A stretch of 64,000 nt of DNA from Thermosynechococcaceae cyanobacterium MS004 (GTDB taxonomy: Bacteria > Cyanobacteriota > Cyanobacteriia > Thermosynechococcales > Thermosynechococcaceae): positions 77,361 to 141,360 of the forward strand of contig JAKRSB010000113.1 in the NCBI GenBank assembly GCA_022402525.1. The letters run 5' to 3'. Positions 37,667 to 46,622 of this stretch are shown piece by piece. The position numbers and the translations under genes were made by a program. The notes below the pieces were generated by a model. It had not been told where the DNA came from. It searched no databases and was given only the letters and a program-made list of their open reading frames with translations. Within the stretch, counting starts at the first letter, position 1. The number at the start of each line of letters is the position of its first letter.

Positions 37667-38164
37667 ATGAAAAATAAACTCATACTCATTGTAGCTTTAA
37701 GTTCTATATTTTTAACAACTTCCTGTCAATTCAGCAAAGGCTTTAAACAAGATCTTAAGACGGGGTTAAAGGTTTCCTATAATGGTTTTGCCGTTGAAGA
37801 AGCTTATTTAACGCTGAATGAAGAAGAAACAAAGAAGCTGACTAGCAATAAAATTCCTTTAGGTTCTAAAGTCAATATTTGGGCTTCAGGAATAAAAAAC
37901 TTTAAAGAAGAGAATGGTAGAGTTTTCCCAGGCTGTGAGATGATATTGACCAACAAAAATGGTGAGAAACTGCTTAATATTCCCGATCTATTTAGTGATA
38001 AAAATGACGGAATAAGCAAAGATGAAGCCACTGCTTTAAACGCCACGTTGACAACAGGAAAGCCAATGATTGCTGGCGATATTTATAACTTAAAGACTCG
38101 TTTCTTTGACAAGAAAAGCACTGAAAACGAAATTGTTGCTGAAGTTGACTTAGCGATGCAGTAG
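37667..38164 (+). CDS. AT-rich putative lipoprotein, possibly acquired
   Basis: The 165-residue product starts at ATG 37667 with a signal peptide (KNKLILIVALSSIFLTTSC) whose lipobox ends at Cys20. The rest is Lys-, Glu- and Asn-rich without membrane segments. Codon use is strongly AT-biased compared with its neighbours, and no HIP1 site occurs in it. The sequence style is that of Bacteroidetes lipoproteins, so transfer from that group is my inference. Function is unknown. A frame open upstream to 37607 gives no signal peptide and is less likely. Confidence 0.8.
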   Translation: MKNKLILIVALSSIFLTTSCQFSKGFKQDLKTGLKVSYNGFAVEEAYLTLNEEETKKLTSNKIPLGSKVNIWASGIKNFKEENGRVFPGCEMILTNKNGEKLLNIPDLFSDKNDGISKDEATALNATLTTGKPMIAGDIYNLKTRFFDKKSTENEIVAEVDLAMQ

Positions 38165-38324
38165 TCTGTACAACAGTCCGGACAGTTTTCGGAGAGAGAT
38201 TGAAACCCATAATTTATCTTTTGTGGTCTCGTGCGAGAAGAGGGCTAGAATTCCAATTTCGTCATTAGCCTTCAGAAATTGTTCGGAATATTAATTCTAA
38301 AACTGCATTTAGATTTGTCTACCT

Positions 38325-39311
38325 ATGGAATTTAACCTCATTCTCTCCAATATTCTGAATCCTCCAGTTTTATTTTTCTTTGTGGGGTTATTGGCCGTTT
38401 GGGTGAAGTCAGATTTAGAAATTCCGCAGCCTCTACCCAAGCTATTTTCCCTTTATCTTCTCTTTGCTATTGGGTTTAAGGGCGGTCATGAAATTGTGGA
38501 GAGTGGCTTTACGCCTGAGGTGGGGGCAACGCTCGTGGCGGCAGTGCTGATGGCCTGCGTGGTGCCGATCTACTCGTTTTTTATTCTAAAGCTGAAGCTC
38601 GATATCTATAATGCAGGCGCGATCGCCGCTACCTACGGGTCTATTAGTGCGGTCACCTTTATTACGGCCAGCGCCCTGCTCACCAATCTAGAGATTAGCT
38701 TTGGCGGACATATGGTCGCGGCCTTGGCGCTGATGGAATCTCCAGCGATCGTCGTGGGCATTTTTTTGGTCCGGATGTTTGTTCCGCAAGGCGAAGCGAG
38801 TCTGGAAGAATCAGAAAAAGGCGGCTGGTCTGAAGTTTTGCGCGAAGCCTGCCTAAACGGATCGGTTTTTTTGCTGGTCAGCAGCCTTGTGATTGGTCTG
38901 GTGACGGGGAATAGCGGCTGGGTTAAAATCAAGCCCTTTTCCGATGAATTATTCTACGGCGTACTGTGTTTTTTCCTGCTGGACATGGGATTAATTGCCG
39001 CTCGCCGCATCAATGATCTCAAGAAGGCGGGTGCCTTTGTCATTGGGTTTTCCGTAGCGATGCCTGTGCTGAATGCGGTGATTGGGATTGGCCTTTCCAG
39101 GCTGCTCGGTCTTTCGGTGGGGAATGCGCTGCTGTTTGCGGTGCTCTGTGGGAGTGCGTCCTATATTGCAGTTCCGGCGGCGATGCGCATGAGCGTACCG
39201 GAAGCAAATCCAAGTCTCTATATTTCGATGGCGCTGGCGCTTACCTTCCCTTTCAACATCATTGTGGGGATTCCTATTTATCTACAAATTATTAAATTAG
39301 TTTGGAATTAA
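38325..39311 (+). CDS. SbtA-like sodium-dependent bicarbonate permease
   Basis: The 328-residue protein has about ten hydrophobic segments in two related halves, each with short helix breaks, as in the Sbt_1/DUF897 family. It is shorter than Synechocystis SbtA (about 374 residues), mainly because the cytoplasmic loop in the middle is short (about GEASLEESEKGG). The overlap of role is supported by the PII-like gene that begins 5 nt after its stop, as in sbtA-sbtB pairs. Actual bicarbonate transport is inference. The start is ATG 38325. Confidence 0.85.
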   Translation: MEFNLILSNILNPPVLFFFVGLLAVWVKSDLEIPQPLPKLFSLYLLFAIGFKGGHEIVESGFTPEVGATLVAAVLMACVVPIYSFFILKLKLDIYNAGAIAATYGSISAVTFITASALLTNLEISFGGHMVAALALMESPAIVVGIFLVRMFVPQGEASLEESEKGGWSEVLREACLNGSVFLLVSSLVIGLVTGNSGWVKIKPFSDELFYGVLCFFLLDMGLIAARRINDLKKAGAFVIGFSVAMPVLNAVIGIGLSRLLGLSVGNALLFAVLCGSASYIAVPAAMRMSVPEANPSLYISMALALTFPFNIIVGIPIYLQIIKLVWN

Positions 39312-39316
39312 GGCGA

Positions 39317-39607
39317 ATGGATACCATTAAACGCATTGAGCTTGTGATTCCGGCGATTGAACTGAAGCCCGTCTTGAGGCGACTAGAGAAGGTGGGCATG
39401 GACAAATACAGCATTATCCGCGATGTGATTGGACGTGGCGAATTTGGCGAGTCCACGGATGATCTCGATGGGCAGCTCAGCAGCGTCTATATTTTGACGA
39501 CTTGTCCTGCTGGAGAAGAAGAGACGCTTTATCTAGAGCTTCAGCCACTGCTGCAAAAGTTTGGCGGAGTGTTTCTGGTATCGGATGCAGTGTGCTACCG
39601 CTGCTAA
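39317..39607 (+). CDS. SbtB-like PII family protein
   Basis: A 96-residue PII-type protein starting at ATG 39317 with AAGG about 4 nt upstream. The ferredoxin-like strands are visible (IKRIELVIPAIELKPVLRRL, YILTTCPAGEE). It lacks the classical PII T-loop Tyr motif. It also lacks the CGPxGC tail of Synechocystis SbtB, ending instead in VCYRC. SbtB senses adenine nucleotides and regulates SbtA; the same role is likely here because the two genes are coupled. Confidence 0.82.
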   Translation: MDTIKRIELVIPAIELKPVLRRLEKVGMDKYSIIRDVIGRGEFGESTDDLDGQLSSVYILTTCPAGEEETLYLELQPLLQKFGGVFLVSDAVCYRC

Positions 39608-39700
39608 CCCTTCGTTGCTGGCGGATGAACTGCCCTCAGACCCCAAAACCAGGAAATCAGCGCCGATGAGGCTATACCCTCAAGACTAAACTCAACAGCA

Positions 39701-41608
39701 CTAACTTGAGAGTGTCGATGTGAGTCGGGCTGAGGTTTCTAGGTAGAACAGCAGAGCATTAATATCGGCAGGGTTGACGCCGCCAATCCGAGTGGCTTGA
39801 CCAATGGTAAGGGGCTTCACTTTATTCAGCTTTTCGCGGGCTTCCATCGAAAGGGTCTGAAGGGTTGCGTAGTCTAGGTCAGCGGGCAGTTTCCGGCTTT
39901 CTTGGCGGCTGGTGTACTCGATTTGCTTTGCTTGGCGCTTGATGTATCCGGCATACTTAATTTCAATTTCAACGCTTTCTTGCTCACAGGGTTCTAGGGA
40001 GGCAATCCCCAGCCCGTGGCGCGATAAGTCACTGTAGTGCAGCCCCGGACGACGCAGTAGGTCGGCAAGGGTGATGGAGCCTTTGATGGCTTGACCCGTT
40101 TCAGCGGCGATCGCCATTCCTGCGGCATCCTGTTCTTTAAGGCGGGTGGCGTGAAGCCGCTCTTTTTCGGCGGTGATGTGCGCCTGTTTTTGGGTGAATA
40201 AATTCCAGCGGCGATTGTCGATGAGGCCAATCTCTCGGCCGAGGGGCGTCAAGCGCTGGTCGGCATTATCAGAGCGCAGAATGAGTCGGTACTCAGAGCG
40301 GCTGGTCAGCATTCGGTAGGGTTCGCGGAGATCTTTGGTACAGAGGTCATCCATGAGGGTGCCCAGGTAGCTCTGTTCGCGGGGGAAGATGACCATCTCC
40401 TGATGATTTACAAATCGAGCCGCGTTGATGCCTGCCACTAACCCTTGCGCTGCGGCTTCTTCGTAGCCCGTGGTGCCGTTGATTTGGCCTGCACAAAATA
40501 GCCCCTCAATCTTTTTCGTCATTAGGGTGGGGTAGCACTGGGTGGCAGGGAGGTAGTCGTACTCGACGGCGTAGGCGGGGCGCAGCATGGCGCAGTGCTC
40601 TAGTCCAGGCAGCGATCGCAGCATCTGGAGCTGAAGGGATTCCGGTAGCCCCGTAGAAAACCCTTGAATATAAAGCTCAGGGATATCACGACCCTCTGGC
40701 TCAATAAAAATTTGGTGGCTGGCCTTGTCTGCAAACCGAACAATTTTGTCCTCAATGCTGGGGCAGTAGCGCGGCCCCTTGGCATCCACCCAGCCGCCAT
40801 AGACCGGAGACAGGTGCAGATTCTCCTGAATGAGCTGGTGGGTCTGCGCCGTCGTGCGGGTAATGTAGCAGGGCATCTGCTCCCGCTTCACCCACACTTC
40901 TGGGTCAAAGCTAAACCAGCGTTCATCCTCGTCCGGCGGCTGGGCTTCCATTTTGCTGTAGTCCACCGATCTCTTATCCACCCGTGCGGGGGTGCCCGTC
41001 TTGAGGCGTCCGGTTTCAAATCCCATGCGGTTAAGGGTTTCGGTCAGCCCCTCTGCAGCAAATTCGCCCGCCCGACCCGCCGCCATCGACTTATTGCCGA
41101 CCCAAATTCGACCGCCCAGAAAGGTGCCCGTCGTGAGAATGACCGCTTTACACTCAAAAGCCACCCCAAAGTAGGTTTGTACCCCCACAATTTCATCATT
41201 AGCGCCCAGCACTAAGTCCGTCACCATGCCTTCGCGTAGGGTTAAGTTGGGCTGGTTTTCCACAATCGTTTTCATGACTGCCGCGTATTCGCGCTTGTCG
41301 GTCTGCGCCCGGAGCGCCCAGACCGCAGGCCCACGAGAATTATTGAGCAGTCGCTTTTGAAGGTAGGTGCGGTCTGCCATTTTGCCAATTTCGCCCCCTA
41401 GAGCATCCACTTCGTGGGTAAGCTGGGACTTGGCTGGCCCTCCGACGGCTGGGTTGCAGGGCTGCCACGCCACTTTATCGAGGTTCATGGTCAGCAGTAG
41501 GGTACGGCATCCGAGGCGTGCCGCTGCCAGGGCAGCTTCACATCCGGCGTGACCTGCACCCACCACCACCACGTCGTAGGCGTCTAAGAAATCAAGGGCT
41601 AGAGGCAT
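39701..41608 (-). CDS. mnmG: tRNA uridine 5-carboxymethylaminomethyl enzyme
   Basis: The 635-residue MnmG (GidA) works with MnmE to modify U34 in several tRNAs. The FAD-binding motif [13 protein letters not shown] is at about residues 14-26. The second conserved element, [21 protein letters not shown], and the C-terminal MnmE-binding helices with the YAGYI motif are all present. Length is normal. The start is ATG 41608, preceded by a 12-nt tandem repeat. Confidence 0.97.
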   Translation of the reverse strand: MPLALDFLDAYDVVVVGAGHAGCEAALAAARLGCRTLLLTMNLDKVAWQPCNPAVGGPAKSQLTHEVDALGGEIGKMADRTYLQKRLLNNSRGPAVWALRAQTDKREYAAVMKTIVENQPNLTLREGMVTDLVLGANDEIVGVQTYFGVAFECKAVILTTGTFLGGRIWVGNKSMAAGRAGEFAAEGLTETLNRMGFETGRLKTGTPARVDKRSVDYSKMEAQPPDEDERWFSFDPEVWVKREQMPCYITRTTAQTHQLIQENLHLSPVYGGWVDAKGPRYCPSIEDKIVRFADKASHQIFIEPEGRDIPELYIQGFSTGLPESLQLQMLRSLPGLEHCAMLRPAYAVEYDYLPATQCYPTLMTKKIEGLFCAGQINGTTGYEEAAAQGLVAGINAARFVNHQEMVIFPREQSYLGTLMDDLCTKDLREPYRMLTSRSEYRLILRSDNADQRLTPLGREIGLIDNRRWNLFTQKQAHITAEKERLHATRLKEQDAAGMAIAAETGQAIKGSITLADLLRRPGLHYSDLSRHGLGIASLEPCEQESVEIEIKYAGYIKRQAKQIEYTSRQESRKLPADLDYATLQTLSMEAREKLNKVKPLTIGQATRIGGVNPADINALLFYLETSARLTSTLSS

Positions 41609-41610
41609 AA

Positions 41611-41644
41611 AGCAATTTGTAGAGCAATTTGTAGAGCAATTTTA
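41611..41644. repeat. 12-nt tandem repeat, nearly 3 copies
   Basis: AGCAATTTGTAG twice, then AGCAATTTTA, directly upstream of mnmG. Confidence 0.88.
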
Positions 41645-41762
41645 TAGGGCCATTTTGGAGGGCCATTCTGAAGGTTAATGCTGTAGAGAGCGAGTGAATC
41701 GCGTCTTGGGGTTTGTAGACCCTGGATTTTATAGACACTGGATCTATTGCTGGGTCTATTTA

Positions 41763-41929
41763 ACGTGAGTTCGACAAGAAGCAGCAGCCCCTCATCCTCC
41801 CATCCTCCTTCTCCCTAGGGAGAAGGAGGGGCAATTAAAAGTCAAGCTTCTTAAGCCCTCGCCTTTGGGAGAGGGGTTTGGGGTGAGGGGCTTCAAGTGC
41901 ATCTTTCAAGTGCATCATCGAACTCACGT
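41763..41929. mobile_element. MITE-like element, copy A
   Basis: A 167-nt non-coding element bounded by the perfect inverted repeat ACGTGAGTTCGA / TCGAACTCACGT. It is flanked by the direct repeat TCTATTTA (41755-41762 and 41929-41936, sharing the terminal T), a likely target duplication. Inside is a perfect 26-bp palindrome at 41804-41829 centred on CCTAGG, then a second weaker hairpin. There is no transposase. A related copy lies at 54021-54165. It sits in the 468-nt gap between mnmG and the GNAT gene, which otherwise holds no gene. Confidence 0.85.
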
Positions 41930-42076
41930 CTATTTAATCTATTCTAGTCGCCCTTCTCCGTGAATCTCTGGCTAGGAAGGGAGAATGCCCCTTAAATCCA
42001 CCGCTAAATCCGAGGGATCAAGAAGAGCACAGCTTGAGAGCGTGATTTATACTAACTTAAGTAATATGTTCCGTTT

Positions 42077-42646
42077 ATGGGCATCAACACCAGCATGGGG
42101 TTTTGGAAAAATCTATTTAACAGCTCAGGCGGTACGGCGATCGCCCCAGCAAACTCTATGGGTGGCGCGAGTCAGGTCATTGGGGAAACGGCCAACCCCC
42201 ACGCAAAACCCGGCGTTGATTCCCGAATTTATTTTAGTAAAGACCGCAACATCGACCTTTACGAGCTAGAAGAGCTTTGCGATGCGGTGGGCTGGTCGCG
42301 GCGACCTATTCGGAAAGTAAAAAAGGCGATCGAGCATAGCTTCATTGTGGTGACGATGTGGGAGCTGCGGGGCAGCTATCGCCGCCTGATTGGGTTTTCA
42401 CGCGCTACCTCTGACCACGCCTTTAATGCAACGGTTTGGGATGTAGTCGTGCATCCTGACTTCCAAAGTAAGGGCTTGGGCAAGTCCCTGATGCAGAGCA
42501 TTATCCGAGAGCTGCGCCGCGAAGATATTAGCAATATCACCCTTTTTGCCGATCCCCATGTGGTCAAGTTTTATCAAGGGCTAGGGTTTCGACCGGATCC
42601 TGAAGGCATTAAGGGAATGTTTTGGTATCCCAATTCTCGTTATTAA
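42077..42646 (+). CDS. GNAT family N-acetyltransferase
   Basis: A 189-residue protein with an acetyl-CoA-binding motif in [15 protein letters not shown] (R/Q-x-x-G-x-G/A type) and the FYQGLGF strand. The GNAT-like region begins near residue 50 ([18 protein letters not shown]). The family closely resembles plastid acetyltransferases such as NSI, which acetylate lysine or arylalkylamines. The start is ATG 42077 or ATG 42095 (MGFWKNLF). It lies 101 nt before tRNA-Pro. Confidence 0.87.
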   Translation: MGINTSMGFWKNLFNSSGGTAIAPANSMGGASQVIGETANPHAKPGVDSRIYFSKDRNIDLYELEELCDAVGWSRRPIRKVKKAIEHSFIVVTMWELRGSYRRLIGFSRATSDHAFNATVWDVVVHPDFQSKGLGKSLMQSIIRELRREDISNITLFADPHVVKFYQGLGFRPDPEGIKGMFWYPNSRY

Positions 42647-42747
42647 TTCTTGCTGTATTAATTCTCGCGATTCATCAAGCGGCTTGCTGGGGATTGAGGT
42701 ATGCTAGGATAGCAAAGCGTTGTTTCAAGACAGCGGATTCATTGCAA

Positions 42748-42821
42748 CGGGATGTAGCGCAGCTTGGTAGCGCGCCTGCTTTGGGAGCAGGATGTCGCAG
42801 GTTCGAATCCTGTCATCCCGA
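42748..42821 (+). tRNA. tRNA-Pro(TGG)
   Basis: A 74-nt cloverleaf. The acceptor stem is CGGGATG paired with CATCCCG, followed by discriminator A. The anticodon stem CCTGC/GCAGG encloses TTTGGGA, giving anticodon TGG. The T arm carries GGTTCGAATCC. CCA is not encoded. Confidence 0.97.
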
Positions 42822-42895
42822 TTTAGTTTATCGAATCGTCGAAAAATTTAGTTTGTCAGAATTTTTTGCCTTAGTGTCTGAGTGCATTGGGTGTC

Positions 42896-44155
42896 TTAGT
42901 GCTTGATTTCAAGGGTCTCTAAGATCTTGATGCTGCCGTTGGGTTGGATCTGCCAGATGTCGTAACTCCCCACTACATCCCCTTGTTGATTCAAGTCAAC
43001 GGTGCCGCTCGCACCCTGATAATTGATTTTTTTTCCCTTCCGCAAAAGGTCTAGCCCCTGGCAAACATCCGTGACTGCTTCTCCGGGTGGGTTGGAAACG
43101 GTGCGGAGATGGTCGCGGATGCCAGTGCCTGTAAGGCTTTTGGCGGACTCGGCAGCCAAAACGGTCAGCGCCATAGCGTCCCAAGTATTGGGGTCATAGA
43201 TGGCGGGCTCGGTTTTGTAGGCTTGAACAAAGCGATCACGAAAGTCTTTGAAGGCATTTCCGGCAGCGTGAGCTGCGGTGCCTTCCAGTCCGGCTACGAT
43301 ATATTTTCTATCCTTACTTTTGCCTACCAGCTCCGCTAGCCTTTGATCCTTGAGCCCATCGGTGGCAATCCACTGGGTGTTTTGACCCAGTACGCCCAGC
43401 TCAAAGGCCGTCCTGAGAATAATGCTGCCTGTTTCCGGGTAAGACACCAGCAGGACAGCATCCGGCCTAGGAGAAGCCGCCTGCCGAACTTCTGAGTCAA
43501 AGGATGCAGCGCGTGGGTCAAACCGCGTTGGGGTTTCTGCATTGAGTACCTTGCCCCCCAAAGCCTGAAAGGCCGGGATAAAGGCATTGATTAAGCCACT
43601 CCCATAGTCATTATTCACCGCCAGAACCGCCAAGCTCCGAACGCCGCGCTTATACGCGAGCTGCGCGATCGCCTTTGCCTGGAACGTATCCGGTGGAGCC
43701 GTGCGAAACCAAAACCCCTTAAACTCACCCTTACGGGCGCGTTCCGTAAAGCTAGGGCTCGTACTAGACGGTGAAATCTGAACCACCTGATTTCGCACAG
43801 CGATCAGAACCGTGGCGTTAGAAACCGCACTAGAAGCGCCCCCCACCACCGCCGCCACACGGTTCACCTCCGCCAGTTTTGTCATTGCCGCCGCCCCCGC
43901 CGCTGGCTCGGTCTGGTCATCCTCGCTAAAGAGCGTAACCGGATTACCCAGCACCCCACCACAGGCGTTGACTGTTGTGACCAAGAGCTGCGCCGTATTC
44001 TGCATTGATGCGCCATAGGAGGATAAGTCCCCAGAAATGGGCAGCAGCGTCCCAATCTTGAGCCCTGCTGGAGGACTTTGGCAGCTTATGAGAGTTAAGC
44101 CCAGAATCGTCACGCAAAATCGTAAATACACCGTCTTTAGACCGGATTTCTTCAT
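42896..44155 (-). CDS. periplasmic branched-chain amino acid-type binding lipoprotein
   Basis: About 419 residues. It starts MKKSGLK near 44155 (a longer frame upstream looks non-coding). The lipobox LISC is followed by QSPPAGLKIGTLLPISGDLSSYG, the usual start of a LivK-type periplasmic binding fold. The family binds amino acids, amides or urea and feeds an ABC permease. No permease or ATPase genes are near, so this is an orphan component. tRNA-Pro lies beyond its 3' end on the other strand. Confidence 0.9.
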   Translation of the reverse strand: MKKSGLKTVYLRFCVTILGLTLISCQSPPAGLKIGTLLPISGDLSSYGASMQNTAQLLVTTVNACGGVLGNPVTLFSEDDQTEPAAGAAAMTKLAEVNRVAAVVGGASSAVSNATVLIAVRNQVVQISPSSTSPSFTERARKGEFKGFWFRTAPPDTFQAKAIAQLAYKRGVRSLAVLAVNNDYGSGLINAFIPAFQALGGKVLNAETPTRFDPRAASFDSEVRQAASPRPDAVLLVSYPETGSIILRTAFELGVLGQNTQWIATDGLKDQRLAELVGKSKDRKYIVAGLEGTAAHAAGNAFKDFRDRFVQAYKTEPAIYDPNTWDAMALTVLAAESAKSLTGTGIRDHLRTVSNPPGEAVTDVCQGLDLLRKGKKINYQGASGTVDLNQQGDVVGSYDIWQIQPNGSIKILETLEIKH

Positions 44156-44649
44156 GGATTTTAACTGGGCAAAAATGAGCAAAAAAACAAAAATCAGAAA
44201 ACAGCAGAAATCAGCAAAAAAGGCCAAAACATTAAATCTATGGCTGAAGGTTGAGGCATACAACCAAGGATGTGAATCCAGCCGTGAATTTAAGCTAGGG
44301 AGCAGCTCAGCGAGCCACCTAGCAAGGCCAATCAGCCCTCGTGAGAGGCACCTAAACCCGGAACCTTTGGAATAAGGGCGCGTCTGGAAGCTTCGGTACA
44401 GCGCAGAAAAGCCCCCTTAGCTTGACTAGCATCCCTTCTAACATCCTTGAGTTTGGATCTGCTTCAAACCGGATTTTTACTAATTTCAGGCAGACCCTTA
44501 TCCACTGATAGCAAATGCCCTAGAGGTTTGGTTGATTTTCTTCAGAATAGGATAAGCTTTCAGAGATGTTTAGGCACTCTCGACCCAAGGAAGGAGCCTG
44601 AACGGTGATTAAGGCGCATACCGCTTATTGATAACAAGAGAGTAATTTT
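44156..44649. other. divergent intergenic region
   Basis: Nearly 500 nt between the binding-protein gene (minus) and the Tic22-like gene (plus). No repeat array, gene or terminator was recognised. Promoters for both flanking genes are expected here. Confidence 0.5.
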
Positions 44650-45528
44650 ATGAAATCCATTGTCCGTTTAGGCTTAACCCTGAGCCTCCTGGGAGGGCCC
44701 GTCTTAGGGTCTACTCTCATCCAGCCCGCTGCATTGGCGCTCCCTGAGGCCGAGGCACTCAAGCGGCTTGACCCCATCCCAGTCTTTACCTTAACCAACG
44801 CTGAGGGCGTGCCCATCCTGGCTTCCGTCCCTAACCCTAAAGATAAAGCGAAACAGGTTCAGATCGCGACCTTTTTCTTGAGCCAGCAGGATGCTCAATC
44901 GCTGCTTACCGCGCTCAAGACGCAAAAGCCTGATGTGGGCAAAAGTGCCAAGGTTTTAGCGCTCTCCATGCGTCAAGCCTACGATCTTAAAGTTAAAAAC
45001 AAAGCAAAAGAAGATTCTCTTGTTTTTGAATTTTTGCCGCCTAAACAGCAAATTGACGCGGCATTGGCTGTACTGAAGCAGAATGGCCAGAACGTCAAAG
45101 AATTCAACGATATTCCTTTGTTTTTTGCAACTGGCGGCGCGGATAAGGGTCTACTTACCCTTGAGCAAGGCCAGGAAAAGGTTATTCCGTTTTACTTCAG
45201 CAAGCAGGATCTTCAGGGCATGCTGGATCAGCTCAAGCAGCGCGATCCAAAGCTGAGCAGCACGACGAAGGTTGAAGTCACGACGCTCTCTAAAATTATT
45301 GATTCTCTGATGAAGGAGAATGGTGCCGGCATTCAGCAGATTACGCTGGTGCCTGACCGTGCGGCGCTCCAATTTGCCCTTCAGCAACAAAATAGTGCAG
45401 CAGGAAAAGCTCCTGGTGCGAAGCCCGCTACGGCTGCTCCTGCAAAGCCCGCTACGGCGACTCCTGCAAAGCCCACTACGGCAGCGCCCGCAAAGCCAGC
45501 GCCCGCCACTCCTGCAAAGCCTAAGTAA
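44650..45528 (+). CDS. Tic22-like protein
   Basis: The 292-residue protein has a signal peptide ending near LALPEA (residue about 30). The Tic22 fold follows from VFTLTNAEGVPILASV to QITLVPDRAALQFALQ. Cyanobacterial Tic22 is periplasmic and lumenal and supports outer-membrane biogenesis, probably as a chaperone. The C-terminal tail is an Ala/Lys/Pro/Thr repeat (unit AKPATAA). The start is ATG 44650 after AAGAGAG. Its stop is directly followed by the prmC start. Confidence 0.9.
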   Translation: MKSIVRLGLTLSLLGGPVLGSTLIQPAALALPEAEALKRLDPIPVFTLTNAEGVPILASVPNPKDKAKQVQIATFFLSQQDAQSLLTALKTQKPDVGKSAKVLALSMRQAYDLKVKNKAKEDSLVFEFLPPKQQIDAALAVLKQNGQNVKEFNDIPLFFATGGADKGLLTLEQGQEKVIPFYFSKQDLQGMLDQLKQRDPKLSSTTKVEVTTLSKIIDSLMKENGAGIQQITLVPDRAALQFALQQQNSAAGKAPGAKPATAAPAKPATATPAKPTTAAPAKPAPATPAKPK

Positions 45529-45564
45529 GTGCAGCGTGAAGTACAGCGTGAAGTGCAGCGCGAA
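45529..45564. repeat. 12-nt tandem repeat, 3 copies, at prmC start
   Basis: Units of GTGCAGCGTGAA; the first contains the presumed GTG start of prmC. All copies are in frame. Confidence 0.93.
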
Positions 45565-46599
45565 CGTCAGCAGCTCGTTGTTTCAGGTGAGGAGCTTTGG
45601 GTTTGGCGGCAGCAAGCTATTCAGCGGACGATAGACTGGGTCGCGGAAACTCAAGTTCAGCCTGGTGTACAAGGTCGATGCCAAGGCTCGGATCAATCTC
45701 AGAGACTTCGGCCTGAAAGCCTTTTGCCAGAGCAGCAGTCAGACTACCAGTCAAACTATCAGCCAGACTATTTACAAGAGCTAGACTGGCTGGTTCGATC
45801 TGTGACGGGGTTAGATCGCTTGGCATTACGGCTTGAGTCTTTCCGATCTAGCCCTGGGATTGAGCTGACGCGATCGCTTTCTGAGCTGTCTCATCTTTGG
45901 CAACAGCGCCTGGAACAGCGGGTGCCGCTTCAGTACCTGCTGGGCAGTACGACCTGGCGGGATTTTTCCTTAGCGGTAAAGCCAGGGGTTTTAATTCCGA
46001 GACCAGAAACGGAGCTATTGATTGACTTGGCACAAGACTGGGTGGCAAAGCACCCAATGCTGGATCGAGATTCGGTGATGCAGTGGGCTGATTTGGGGAC
46101 GGGGAGTGGGGCGATCGCCCTTGGGTTATCGCGCAGTTTTCCCCAGGCGCATGTTCATGGGGTAGATGTTAGCCCCGTGGCCCTTGGGGTAGCGCAGCAC
46201 AATGCTCGGCAGTTGGGACTAGATGAAGCGGTTCACTTTTATGAAGGGGAGTGGCTAACGCCCTTGGGTGCCCTGAAGGGGAAGCTGGATGGAATCATTA
46301 GCAATCCCCCCTATATTCCCAGCGCGGAAGTGCCTGAGCTACAGACTGAAGTCGCTTTGCATGAGCCTCACCTTGCCCTAGATGGCGGTGAAGATGGCCT
46401 TGCCTCAATCCGGCTGATTGTGAGTCAAGCTCCGCAATACCTGCGGGCTGGTGGGCTGCTGCTGCTAGAAATGATGGACGGACAGGCAGCTGCGGTTCAA
46501 GAACTGATACTAAGCAGCGGAACCTATAGTACCGTGCAGATTCATTCAGATTTAGCGGGCGTTCGGCGGTTTGCCTCAGCTCAGTTTGCTGGTGGATGA
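45529..46599 (+). CDS. prmC: release factor glutamine methyltransferase
   Basis: A 356-residue methyltransferase. The SAM motif DLGTGSGAIALGL and the catalytic SNPPYIPS identify PrmC (HemK), which methylates the GGQ Gln of release factors. It is about 70 residues longer than E. coli PrmC. The extra part is at the N-terminus, which begins with a 12-nt repeat (Val/Gln/Arg/Glu), and a second 12-nt repeat encoding Gln/Tyr/Asp follows near residue 75. The start GTG 45529 abuts the Tic22-like stop codon with no spacer, so translation is probably coupled; a downstream start at GTG 45553 is possible. Confidence 0.92.
   Translation: MQREVQREVQRERQQLVVSGEELWVWRQQAIQRTIDWVAETQVQPGVQGRCQGSDQSQRLRPESLLPEQQSDYQSNYQPDYLQELDWLVRSVTGLDRLALRLESFRSSPGIELTRSLSELSHLWQQRLEQRVPLQYLLGSTTWRDFSLAVKPGVLIPRPETELLIDLAQDWVAKHPMLDRDSVMQWADLGTGSGAIALGLSRSFPQAHVHGVDVSPVALGVAQHNARQLGLDEAVHFYEGEWLTPLGALKGKLDGIISNPPYIPSAEVPELQTEVALHEPHLALDGGEDGLASIRLIVSQAPQYLRAGGLLLLEMMDGQAAAVQELILSSGTYSTVQIHSDLAGVRRFASAQFAGG
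45740..45775. repeat. 12-nt tandem repeat, 3 copies, coding
   Basis: Units of CAGACTACCAGT encode the Gln/Ser/Asp/Tyr stretch in the N-terminal part of PrmC. Confidence 0.9.
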
Positions 46600-46622
46600 T
46601 GGGCGCACGTTGCTAGCGGATT

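Noticed and set aside
40664..41215. 183-codon plus-strand frame
   Set aside because: Antisense shadow of mnmG, without start context.
42622..42906. Open frame over tRNA-Pro
   Set aside because: It reads through the tRNA gene and its translation shows no protein features.
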